DNA of 6,570 bases from positions 33,461 to 40,030 of the forward strand of contig DJRZ01000053.1 of the NCBI GenBank assembly GCA_002440235.1, in the 5' to 3' direction. Position 1 is the stretch's first letter; the number at the start of each line of letters is the position of its first letter. Positions 1 to 6,266 of the stretch are shown here, piece by piece. Below the pieces are notes generated by a model that saw nothing but the letters and a program-made list of their open reading frames with translations, was not told the DNA's origin and searched no databases. This DNA comes from Alphaproteobacteria bacterium UBA6347. Its GTDB lineage: Bacteria; Pseudomonadota; Alphaproteobacteria; CAAGCB01; CAG-977. Made by a program: the position numbers and the translations under genes.

Positions 1-1
1 C

Positions 2-109
2 GACGTCGTCACGACGGGCGCGACCGCCGACGCCTGCGCGCGCGTCCTGTCGAAAGCCGGCGCGAAAGAGGTGCGGCTGCTGACGTTCGCCAAAGCCGTT
101 CGGGATTAA
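2..109 (+). CDS. comF: ComF-family phosphoribosyltransferase, C-terminal end (partial)
   Basis: Only the last 35 codons and the TAA stop are in the window; the gene begins upstream. The visible residues start with DVVTTGATADAC, the PRPP-binding motif of type I phosphoribosyltransferases (acidic pair, then T-T-G-x-T), followed by a helix and strand ending LLTFAKAVRD. That layout, with the PRPP motif about 35 residues from the C-terminus, is typical of the ComF/GntX family. Family members are linked to DNA uptake in competent bacteria, but in many proteobacteria the substrate is not known. The N-terminal zinc-finger half cannot be seen, so a different short PRTase remains possible. The stop codon overlaps the stop of the convergent cupin gene, and no terminator hairpin separates them. 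Confidence 0.82.
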   Translation, partial: DVVTTGATADACARVLSKAGAKEVRLLTFAKAVRD

Positions 110-468
110 ACGCGCCCGTACACGTCTTCGTAACGGACGATGTCGTTTTCGTCCAGATCGTCGCCGGTCTGGACTTCGATGAACGTCATCGGAACGTCGC
201 CGGTGTTTTGGATTCTGTGCTTTGTTTTCGCGGGAATGAACACGGGGGTGTTCGCCCGCGCCGTAAAGACCCTGTCCCCGACGGTGACCTGCGCCGTTCC
301 GTCGACGACGATCCAGTGTTCGTCGCGGTGGTCGTGGCTTTGCAGGGACAGCTTGCCGTTCGGGACGACGACGATTTTCTTGACCGTGTGGCGGTCGCCC
401 GCGTCCAGAACCTCCCACGTCCCCCAGGGGCGCGCGTCGCGCGCGCCGCGTTCGTATTTGACTGCCAT
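106..468 (-). CDS. Cupin protein of the mannose-6-phosphate isomerase type II C-terminal family, 120 aa
   Basis: This is a small single-domain beta-barrel protein. Cupin motif 1 is clear: G38, H45, H47, E50 and G57 in the run QSHDHRDEHWIVVDG. Cupin motif 2 follows, with P79, H84 and N88 (FIPAKTKHRIQN). H45, H47, E50 and H84 are the expected metal ligands. The sequence, including the ending EVQTGD...DIVRYEDVYGR, resembles the isomerase domain of bifunctional ManC/AlgA proteins. Here it stands alone without the mannose-1-phosphate guanylyltransferase domain, so the sugar substrate cannot be assigned. It may be a phosphomannose isomerase or a related sugar-phosphate or binding cupin. The ATG at 468-466 was chosen because a strong purine-rich Shine-Dalgarno (AGGAAAGGA, 486-478) lies 9 nt before it. 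The frame stays open to 600, but that extension is AT-rich and unlike cupin sequence. The gene is convergent with comF and divergent from lysC. Confidence 0.88.
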   Translation of the reverse strand: MAVKYERGARDARPWGTWEVLDAGDRHTVKKIVVVPNGKLSLQSHDHRDEHWIVVDGTAQVTVGDRVFTARANTPVFIPAKTKHRIQNTGDVPMTFIEVQTGDDLDENDIVRYEDVYGRV

Positions 469-516
469 GATGCCGTATCCTTTCCTGCGGTTGTTTTTCG
501 ATTCTTGTATCCCATT

Positions 517-528
517 TTTCGCGCGAAA
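517..528. repeat. Perfect 12-base palindrome TTTCGCGCGAAA
   Basis: TTTCGCGCGAAA is identical to its own reverse complement and is embedded in AT-rich sequence about 50 nt upstream of the cupin start. A symmetrical site between divergent genes could be an operator for a dimeric regulator. No known regulator's consensus is recognised, and CG-rich short palindromes are easy to find by chance in this genome, so function is only a possibility. Confidence 0.4.
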
Positions 529-551
529 TACACCTTTTTTTAAAGGCGGGC

Positions 552-581
552 TTGCTTTGTCCCTTTTATTAAGGTAATAAT
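552..581 (+). promoter_or_regulatory. Candidate sigma-70-type promoter of the lysC operon
   Basis: A -35-like TTGCTT at 552-557 and a -10-like AATAAT at 576-581 (five of six bases match TATAAT) are separated by 18 nt. Transcription would start near 588, giving a leader of about 35 nt before the lysC ATG at 623. It is the best promoter-like pair on this strand in the AT-rich region and no gene-to-gene gap downstream looks able to hold another. The -35 match is weak. The -10 lies inside the dyad at 566-580, so a bound regulator there would be expected to block initiation. Confidence 0.4.
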
Positions 582-595
582 CCCGTGTTAAAAGG
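562..595. repeat. Nested inverted repeats over the lysC promoter
   Basis: Outer arms CCTTTTA (562-568) and TAAAAGG (589-595) enclose a second dyad, TTATTA-AGG-TAATAA (566-580). The inner dyad covers the candidate -10 element and the outer right arm falls at or just after the predicted start of transcription. The arrangement suits an operator more than a terminator: the stems are AT-rich and no T-run follows on the plus strand. AT-rich sequence produces such dyads by chance fairly often. Confidence 0.35.
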
Positions 596-622
596 TTCAA
601 CGGACTTTCGGATTAAAGCTTT

Positions 623-1852
623 ATGGGACTTGTTGTACAAAAATTCGGCGGCACCTCCGTCGGTGATACGGACCGCATCAAAAACGTCGCCCAAAAGGTC
701 AAAAAGGAAATCGACGCCGGCAATCGGGTCGTCGTCGTCGTTTCCGCCATGGCGGGCGTCACCAACCGGCTGGTGAAGTATTGTCAGGAAATATCGCCCG
801 ATTACAGTCCGGAGGAATACGACGTCGTCGTGTCCACGGGCGAACAGGTCACGATCGGACTGCTGGCGATGGCTTTGCAGGCGATCGGCGTCCCCGCGCG
901 GTCGTGGACGGGCTGGCAGGTTCCCGTTCTGACGGACGACGCCGCGTCCAAGGCGCGCATCGCCCAAATCGACGTCGAGGGGTTGAACGCCTGTCTGGCG
1001 CAGGGAAGGGTTCCCGTCGTCGCCGGTTTTCAGGGCGTTAACGAAAACGGCAGAATCACGACGCTGGGGCGCGGCGGGTCGGACACGTCCGCGGTCGCGC
1101 TGGCGGCGGTGCTGAAAGCCGACCGGTGCGACATCTACACCGACGTGGACGGCGTCTACACGACCGATCCGCGGTTTGTGAAAAACGCCCGCAAGCTGGA
1201 CCGCGTCACTTACGAGGAAATGCTGGAAATGGCTTCCCTGGGGGCGAAGGTTCTGCAAACGCGTTCCGTGGAACTGGCGATGAAATACCGCGTCAATTTG
1301 CGCGTCGTTTCCAGTTTTGAACAAAATCCGGTCGGTACGACCATTTGCGACGAGAGGGATATCGTGGAAAAAGAAATTATCAGCGGCATCACGTGCAGCC
1401 GCGACGAAGCCAAAATCACGCTGGTCGGCGTTCAGGACAAACCGGGCGTTTCCGCCGCCGTTTTCGACGCCATGGCGCAGGCGAACATCTGCATCGACAT
1501 GATCGTGCAGAGCGATTCGCCCGACGGCACGCACACCGACATGACGTTCACCCTGCCCGAATCCGAACTGGGCAGGGCTTTGGGCGTTTTGGAAAAGAAC
1601 AAAGCCGGCATCGGCTACCGCGACGTGATTTCCGATTCCGACTGCGCCAAGATTTCGCTGATCGGCGTCGGCATGCGCACCCACACGGGCATCGCGCAAA
1701 AAATGTTCGCCGCCCTGTCCGCCAAGGGCATCAACGTGCAGACGATTTCCACGTCCGAAATCAAAATCAGCGTACTGATCGCCGCGGAATACGCCGAACT
1801 GGCGGTGCGCGCCCTGCATAACGCCTTTCATCTGGAAAACAAGGAAAAATAA
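623..1852 (+). CDS. lysC: Aspartate kinase, 409 aa
   Basis: This cytoplasmic enzyme phosphorylates L-aspartate with ATP to give 4-phospho-L-aspartate, the first step toward lysine, threonine, methionine and diaminopimelate. The N-terminal kinase domain carries KFGGTSVGD (residues 7-15), GRGGSDTSA (149-157) and TDVDGVYTTDPR (173-184). MASLGAKVLQTRSVELAM (203-220) is the usual end of the catalytic core. Two ACT regulatory domains follow, about 265-330 and 343-405; the second contains TSEIKISVLI (377-386). Length matches the monofunctional lysine- or threonine-sensitive class, with no fused homoserine dehydrogenase. The ACT pair implies allosteric feedback, but the effector cannot be read from sequence. 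The ATG at 623 is fixed by an in-frame TAA at 614-616; the Shine-Dalgarno is weak (GGA at 610-612). It is the first gene of the rightward operon, and only 1 nt separates its stop from the next ATG. Confidence 0.97.
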   Translation: MGLVVQKFGGTSVGDTDRIKNVAQKVKKEIDAGNRVVVVVSAMAGVTNRLVKYCQEISPDYSPEEYDVVVSTGEQVTIGLLAMALQAIGVPARSWTGWQVPVLTDDAASKARIAQIDVEGLNACLAQGRVPVVAGFQGVNENGRITTLGRGGSDTSAVALAAVLKADRCDIYTDVDGVYTTDPRFVKNARKLDRVTYEEMLEMASLGAKVLQTRSVELAMKYRVNLRVVSSFEQNPVGTTICDERDIVEKEIISGITCSRDEAKITLVGVQDKPGVSAAVFDAMAQANICIDMIVQSDSPDGTHTDMTFTLPESELGRALGVLEKNKAGIGYRDVISDSDCAKISLIGVGMRTHTGIAQKMFAALSAKGINVQTISTSEIKISVLIAAEYAELAVRALHNAFHLENKEK

Positions 1853-1853
1853 A

Positions 1854-2882
1854 ATGCTGTCGAACGAAGAGATTTTGGATTCCTACTGGAAACGGGGACG
1901 CGATTTTCTGGGCGTCCGCTACGCGATCATGGGCGGGGCGATGTCCTGGATTTCCGAACACCGTCTGGTCGCCGCCGTGTCGAACGCGGGCGGGTTCGGC
2001 GTGATCGCCAGCGGGGCGATGCCGCCGCAGATTCTGCGCGACGAAATCGAAAAGACGCACGCGCTGACGAAAAACAATTTCGCCGTCAACCTGATCACCA
2101 TGCACCCGCAGCTGGACGAACTGATCGACGTCTGCGTCGACATGAAAATCAGCCACGCCATTCTGGCGGGCGGCATTCCGACCGCGCAGTCCGTTAAAAG
2201 GCTGAAAGACGCCGGCATCAGGGTGATGTGCTTCGCCCCCGCTTTGGTTTTGGCGAAAAAAATGGTCAAATCGGGCGCGGACGCCCTGATTTTGGAAGGA
2301 ACGGAGGCGGGCGGTCACATCGGACCCGTCGCCACGAACATTCTGGTGCAGGAAATCCTGCCGCACGTCAAGGACGTTCCCGTGTTCGTCGCGGGCGGCA
2401 TCGGTTCGGGCGAAATGATGGCGGCTTTTCTGGCTTTGGGCGCCGCGGGGTGCCAGCTGGGAACGCGGTTCGTCTGCACGGACGAATGCATCGCGCACCC
2501 GAATTTCAAACAGGCGTTCATCAAGGCGAACGCGCGCGACGCCGTGCCGACGGTTCAGATCGATCCGCGCTTTCCGGTCATTCCCGTCCGCGCGCTGGCG
2601 AACGAGGGGACAAAGCGTTTCGCGCAATTCCAGCTGGAAACGATCCAAAAATACCAGAACGGCGAAATCGAACTGAAAGACGCGCAGATGGCGATCGAAC
2701 ATTTCTGGGGCGGGGCTTTGCGCCGCGCGGTCATTGACGGCGACGTCGAAAACGGTTCCGTCATGGCGGGGCAGAGCGTCGGTCTGGTCAAGGACGTCAA
2801 ACCCGTCCAAGCCGTCGTCGACGAATTGGTTTCGGACGCCGCGGACGCTTTGCGGCGCTGGGAAAACCGTCAACAGGCGTAA
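1854..2882 (+). CDS. FMN-dependent FabK / nitronate monooxygenase family protein, 342 aa
   Basis: This is a TIM-barrel flavoprotein. Family marks include MGGAMSWIS near the N-terminus (26-34) and SNAGGFGVI (43-51). EAGGHIG (151-157) holds the conserved catalytic His155. AGGIGSG (180-186) and GTRFV (203-207) shape the FMN phosphate site. GDVENGSVMAGQSVGLV (296-312) lies near the C-terminus. These fit both nitronate monooxygenase (oxidation of alkyl nitronates) and enoyl-ACP reductase II, FabK (last step of fatty-acid elongation, NAD(P)H). The pattern AHPNFK (214-219) and the C-terminal GDV..GSVMAGQ..GLV are very like streptococcal FabK as I recall it, so FabK is a serious alternative to the usual automatic 'nitronate monooxygenase' label. 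No signal peptide or membrane segment is seen. AAGGA at 1841-1845 is the ribosome site, within the lysC end, which suggests translational coupling. The next gene follows after 18 nt. Confidence 0.85.
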   Translation: MLSNEEILDSYWKRGRDFLGVRYAIMGGAMSWISEHRLVAAVSNAGGFGVIASGAMPPQILRDEIEKTHALTKNNFAVNLITMHPQLDELIDVCVDMKISHAILAGGIPTAQSVKRLKDAGIRVMCFAPALVLAKKMVKSGADALILEGTEAGGHIGPVATNILVQEILPHVKDVPVFVAGGIGSGEMMAAFLALGAAGCQLGTRFVCTDECIAHPNFKQAFIKANARDAVPTVQIDPRFPVIPVRALANEGTKRFAQFQLETIQKYQNGEIELKDAQMAIEHFWGGALRRAVIDGDVENGSVMAGQSVGLVKDVKPVQAVVDELVSDAADALRRWENRQQA

Positions 2883-2900
2883 TCGAAAGGAAAACGAACT

Positions 2901-3893
2901 ATGACGCAGGACGAAAAACAAACGCGGGAAACGGCGGAAACGGATCAAAAGCCCGCCGAAAAAACGGAAACGGTCGGCGACACGCTGCGCCGCGCGCGTT
3001 TGGCGAAAAATCAGGATTTACGCGACATCGCCGCGTATCTGTGCATTCGCTGCCAGTTTTTGCAGGCGTTGGAGGAAAACCGGTACAAGGAATTGCCCGG
3101 CGAAGCCTACGCCAACGGGTTCGTGCGCACTTACGCGTCGTATCTGGGACTGGACCCGTCGGACATCATCACGCGCTACAAGCGGGAACTGAGCGCGCAG
3201 GCTAAAAGCGAACGCCGCGACATAAACGTTCCCGACGAGGAAACCGAAAACATGACGCCCGCGCCGAAAGCCCTGCTGGTTTCTCTGGCGCTGCTGATCG
3301 CGGCTTACGGTCTGTGGCAGGCGTGTTCGAACACAGAAGACGCCGTGCCCGACGCCGTCCCCGTCGAAGTCGCCGGGGAAAACATCACGGTCGAACAGGG
3401 CAGTTTTCCTTTGGACGGACAGGCGCTGAACGAAGCCGAAACGATTGCCGCGGAGGAAAACGAACCCGCCGCCGACGACGGCGCCGCGCCCGTTCCCCCC
3501 GTCCCGCCGGTGAAACCCGACGCGCCGACGACCGCCGCCCTGCCGGCGCAAAAAGCCGAAAATCCCGCCGATCGCACGATTCGCGTGTTCGGTCAGAAAA
3601 ACTACAAACCCCGTCTGGTTCTGGTCGCGAACGAAGACACGTGGGTGGAAATCACGCGCGGGGACACGGTGCTGTTTTCGCGTCTGCTGGCGAAAGGCGA
3701 CCGCTATCAGGTGTCGTCCAACAAACCCGAAGAGCTGTTTTTGAAAACGGGCAACGCGGGCGGTCTGGACGTTTATTGCGACGGGAATTTGACGCCGCCT
3801 TTGGGACCGCGCGGCGCCCTGCGGTCGAAAATCGTTTTGAATCCCGACGATTTCGCCGCCAAAACGGTCGAATCCGCCGAAGAATTTGAATAA
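2901..3893 (+). CDS. rodZ: RodZ-like protein: HTH domain, one membrane segment, DUF4115 C-terminal domain, 330 aa
   Basis: RodZ anchors MreB filaments to the inner membrane and helps rod-shape elongation. A charged leader (1-23) precedes a Cro/CI-type helix-turn-helix domain (about 24-95). The latter contains VGDTLRRARLAKNQDLRDIA and the typical LPGEAYANGFVRTYASYLGL (65-84). One hydrophobic segment follows at about 124-141 (ALLVSLALLIAAYGLW). Then comes a long acidic, Ala/Pro-rich linker (about 142-225) with a PVPPVPPVKP run. A beta-rich domain (about 226-315) matches the DUF4115/RodZ C-terminal pattern, with DTWVEI and LF...LLAKGDRY. Topology should be HTH in the cytoplasm and DUF4115 in the periplasm. 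The HTH in this family binds MreB, so a transcription-factor role should not be assumed. AAAGGA (2886-2891) lies 9 nt before the ATG. Adjacency to ispG is widespread for this family and supports the call. Confidence 0.87.
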   Translation: MTQDEKQTRETAETDQKPAEKTETVGDTLRRARLAKNQDLRDIAAYLCIRCQFLQALEENRYKELPGEAYANGFVRTYASYLGLDPSDIITRYKRELSAQAKSERRDINVPDEETENMTPAPKALLVSLALLIAAYGLWQACSNTEDAVPDAVPVEVAGENITVEQGSFPLDGQALNEAETIAAEENEPAADDGAAPVPPVPPVKPDAPTTAALPAQKAENPADRTIRVFGQKNYKPRLVLVANEDTWVEITRGDTVLFSRLLAKGDRYQVSSNKPEELFLKTGNAGGLDVYCDGNLTPPLGPRGALRSKIVLNPDDFAAKTVESAEEFE

Positions 3894-3903
3894 CAGGTGA
3901 GTT

Positions 3904-4995
3904 ATGAAAGCTGCTGAAATCAAACGCCGTCGTTCCAGACGGATTTACGTCGGCTCCGTTCCCGTGGGGGACGGCGCGCCGATTTCCGTTCAATCCATGA
4001 CGAACACGCCGACGGCGGACGTCGCCGCGACGGTCGCGCAGATCCGTTCTTTGGAGGCGGTCGGCGCGGACATCGTGCGCGTTTCCTGCCCCGACGAGGC
4101 ATCGACCAAGGCTTTGCGCGAAATCGTCAAACAGGTTAAAGTGCCGATCGTTTCCGACATTCATTTCCATTACAAACGCGCGATCGAATCCGCCGAAGCC
4201 GGCGCGGCGTGCCTGCGCATCAACCCCGGCAACATCGGTTCCGCCGAACGCGTGCGCGACGTCGTCAAGGCGGCGAAGGATTGCAACTGTTCCATGCGCA
4301 TCGGCGTCAACGGCGGGTCGCTGGACAAGCATCTGTTGGAAAAATACGGCGAACCGTGCGCGGACGCGATGGTCGAAAGCGCCCTGGAACACGCCAAGAT
4401 TTTGGAAGACAACGACTTTTTCAATTTCAAGATTTCCGTGAAATCGTCCGACACGCTGATGATGATGGACGCTTACCGCAAACTGGCGGCAAAATGCGAC
4501 TATCCGCTGCATCTGGGCGTGACCGAGGCGGGCGGACTGCGCGCCGGAACGGTCAAATCCGCGCTGGGGATCGGCACGCTGCTGATGGAGGGGATCGGCG
4601 ACACGCTGCGCGTTTCCCTGACCGCCGACGTGACCGAGGAAATCAAGGTCGGGTTTGAAATCCTGCGCACTTTGGGATTGCGCTATCGCGGCGTCCGCAT
4701 CGTGTCCTGCCCGACGTGCGCGCGCCGCGGCATCGACGTCGAAAAGGTCGTCAAGGCTTTGGAAGTCCGCTTGGAACACGTTTCCGAACCGCTGAAAGTC
4801 GCCGTCATGGGGTGCGTCGTGAACGGTCCGGGCGAGGCGCGCGAAGCCGACGTCGGCGTTTGCGGCGGCGGCAACGGCAAGGCTTTGCTGTTCGTCGCGG
4901 GACAACAGAAAGAACCGATCGACGCGAACAACGCCGTTGACGTGATCGCGGATCTGGTCGAAAAAATCGCGGCTCAAAGAGCGGAGAAAAAGTGA
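3904..4995 (+). CDS. ispG: 4-hydroxy-3-methylbut-2-enyl-diphosphate synthase, 363 aa
   Basis: IspG (GcpE) converts 2-C-methyl-erythritol 2,4-cyclodiphosphate to HMBPP in the MEP isoprenoid pathway, using a [4Fe-4S] cluster and usually reduced flavodoxin or ferredoxin. The TIM-barrel part opens with [25 protein letters not shown] sequence (12-32), followed by PIVSDIHFH (81-89) and LRINPGNIG (104-112). The cluster-binding part has SCPTCARRG (268-276) and [18 protein letters not shown] (301-318). Cys269, Cys272 and Cys304 are the cluster ligands and Glu311 is the expected fourth ligand. The length is that of the short bacterial form, without the plant insert. AGGTGA (3895-3900) sits immediately before the ATG. 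The gene starts 10 nt after the rodZ-like stop, and its TGA overlaps the hisS ATG by one base. The oxygen-sensitive cluster is complete, with no key residue missing. Confidence 0.97.
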   Translation: MKAAEIKRRRSRRIYVGSVPVGDGAPISVQSMTNTPTADVAATVAQIRSLEAVGADIVRVSCPDEASTKALREIVKQVKVPIVSDIHFHYKRAIESAEAGAACLRINPGNIGSAERVRDVVKAAKDCNCSMRIGVNGGSLDKHLLEKYGEPCADAMVESALEHAKILEDNDFFNFKISVKSSDTLMMMDAYRKLAAKCDYPLHLGVTEAGGLRAGTVKSALGIGTLLMEGIGDTLRVSLTADVTEEIKVGFEILRTLGLRYRGVRIVSCPTCARRGIDVEKVVKALEVRLEHVSEPLKVAVMGCVVNGPGEAREADVGVCGGGNGKALLFVAGQQKEPIDANNAVDVIADLVEKIAAQRAEKK

Positions 4996-6266
4996 TGAAA
5001 ATTCAGCCCGCGCGCGGCACGCGCGACATTTACGGCGAGGATCTGTCCGCGTTCATGTTCGTGCAGAACACGGCGCGCGACTTTGCCAAACGCTACGGTT
5101 TCGGCGAGATTCAGACGCCGATTTTCGAATCGACCGACGTTTTCGCCCGCGGGGTCGGCGAAACGTCCGACATCGTGTCAAAGGAAATGTACACCTTTAC
5201 CGACAGGGGCGGCGAAAGCTTCACCCTGCGTCCGGAGGGGACGGCGGGCGTCGTCCGCGCCTTCATTTCCGAAGGCATGGAACAGAACCAGCCGGTCAAG
5301 CTGATGTACGCGGGACCGATGTTCCGTTACGAACGTCCGCAAAAGGGACGCTACCGCCAGTTGCATCAGGTCGGCGTCGAGGTGCTGGGCGCGTCCGCGC
5401 CGCAAACGGACGTCGAAGTGCTGTGTCTGGCGTGGGACTTCTTGTCCGCTTTGGGGCTGGCGCCCTATATCCGGCTGGAGCTGAACACGCTGGGCGACGT
5501 CGAAAGCCGCGCCGCCTACCGCGACGCTTTGGTCGCCTATTTTGAACGGTACAAGGACCGGTTGAGCGAAGACAGCCGCGTGCGTCTGGAAAAAAATCCC
5601 CTGCGCATTCTGGATTCCAAGGACGAGGGCGACAGGAAAATCGTCGAAAACGCCCCCGCGATGACCGATTACCTGAACGACGAATCCCGTCAATTCTTTG
5701 ACGCCGTGAAAAACGGGCTGACGAAAATGGGGATTCCGTTCGCGGTCAATCCGCGGTTGGTGCGCGGACTGGATTACTACCGCCACACCGTATTTGAATT
5801 CATCACGGATTCTTTGGGCGCGCAGGGAACGGTTCTGGCGGGCGGTCGCTACGACGGCTTGGTCGAACAGCTGGGCGGACCCAAAACGGCGGGCATCGGT
5901 TTCGGCGCGGGCGTCGACCGTTTGGCTCTGCTGTTGCGGGAAGTCGGCAAACAGCCCGAGGAACCCCGTCCGATCGCGGTCGTTCCCGTCGGCGACGACA
6001 TGACTTTGCCGGTGATGAAAATCGCGCGCGATTTGCGTCGGGCGGGCTTTATCGTCGATATGGCTTATTCCGGCAATATGGGCAAGCGCATGAAAAAAGC
6101 GAACAAAATCAACGCTTGCGCCGCCGTGATTCTGGGGTCGGACGAATACGCCAAGGGCGTCGCCGCCGTGCGCGATCTGGACGCGGGCGATCAAAGCGAG
6201 GTCGAAATCGCCGCTCTGCCGGATTTCATGCGAAAATACCGCGCCGCGCGGGGGCTTGACGCATGA
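4995..6266 (+). CDS. hisS: Histidine--tRNA ligase, 423 aa
   Basis: This class II aminoacyl-tRNA synthetase charges tRNA-His in the cytoplasm. Seen in order are PARGTRDIYG (5-14), TLRPEGTAGVVRAF (77-90), and motif 2 with FRYERPQKGRYRQLHQVGVE (110-129). The histidine-specific loop RGLDYYRHTVFEF (257-269) and GGRYDGLVEQLGG (283-295) follow. Motif 3 is GIGFGAGVDRL (300-310). The anticodon-binding domain runs from about 326 to 418. Length is normal for a bacterial enzyme. An in-frame GTG at 4992 directly precedes the ATG at 4995. The ATG is preferred because GGAG (4983-4986) is 8 nt before it and it forms the common TGATG stop-start overlap with ispG; starting at GTG adds one Met. The stop overlaps the prfA ATG by 4 nt, so coupling at both ends is likely. 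Confidence 0.97.
   Translation: MKIQPARGTRDIYGEDLSAFMFVQNTARDFAKRYGFGEIQTPIFESTDVFARGVGETSDIVSKEMYTFTDRGGESFTLRPEGTAGVVRAFISEGMEQNQPVKLMYAGPMFRYERPQKGRYRQLHQVGVEVLGASAPQTDVEVLCLAWDFLSALGLAPYIRLELNTLGDVESRAAYRDALVAYFERYKDRLSEDSRVRLEKNPLRILDSKDEGDRKIVENAPAMTDYLNDESRQFFDAVKNGLTKMGIPFAVNPRLVRGLDYYRHTVFEFITDSLGAQGTVLAGGRYDGLVEQLGGPKTAGIGFGAGVDRLALLLREVGKQPEEPRPIAVVPVGDDMTLPVMKIARDLRRAGFIVDMAYSGNMGKRMKKANKINACAAVILGSDEYAKGVAAVRDLDAGDQSEVEIAALPDFMRKYRAARGLDA

Larger units (their letters stand above)
469..622. other. Divergent intergenic region between the cupin gene and lysC
   Basis: These 154 bases separate two divergent starts and are the only sizeable non-coding stretch in the window. They are much richer in A and T than the genes on either side, especially from about 487 to 600. 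They must hold the promoters of both the leftward cupin gene and the rightward lysC operon. Several short dyads are present: a perfect 12-base palindrome at 517-528, CCTTT-TTTT-AAAGG at 533-546, TTATTA-AGG-TAATAA at 566-580, and CCTTTTA/TAAAAGG arms at 562-568 and 589-595. No RNA gene, riboswitch or convincing small ORF was seen. Long open frames crossing this region are extensions or shadows of the flanking genes. Confidence 0.8.

Noticed and set aside
469..600. N-terminal extension of the cupin protein to an upstream ATG at 600
   Set aside because: The extension is AT-rich, Lys/Arg/Asn-rich and unlike cupin sequence, while the ATG at 468 has a strong, well-spaced ribosome site and gives the usual family length.
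588..622. Lysine riboswitch or attenuator ahead of lysC
   Set aside because: The predicted leader is only about 35 nt, far too short for a lysine riboswitch, and there is no terminator-like hairpin followed by a T-run or Lys-rich leader peptide.
727..742. GTC trinucleotide repeat in lysC
   Set aside because: It encodes the normal Val-rich beta strand after the first kinase motif; the repeat follows from the codon preference for GTC.
3294..3330. Lipoprotein signal (Cys142 right after the hydrophobic segment) in the RodZ-like protein
   Set aside because: The preceding residues are L-W-Q-A-C, which do not fit the lipobox, and the segment is internal after an HTH domain, as expected for a RodZ transmembrane helix.
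3652..4977. A very long minus-strand open frame (441 codons) opposite rodZ/ispG, and similar ones opposite lysC (569-1831) and the flavoprotein (1767-2948)
   Set aside because: Their products are Arg/His/Asp/Gln-rich low-complexity sequences with no recognisable domain. They lie opposite clear genes whose GC-ending codons leave few stops in that antisense frame.
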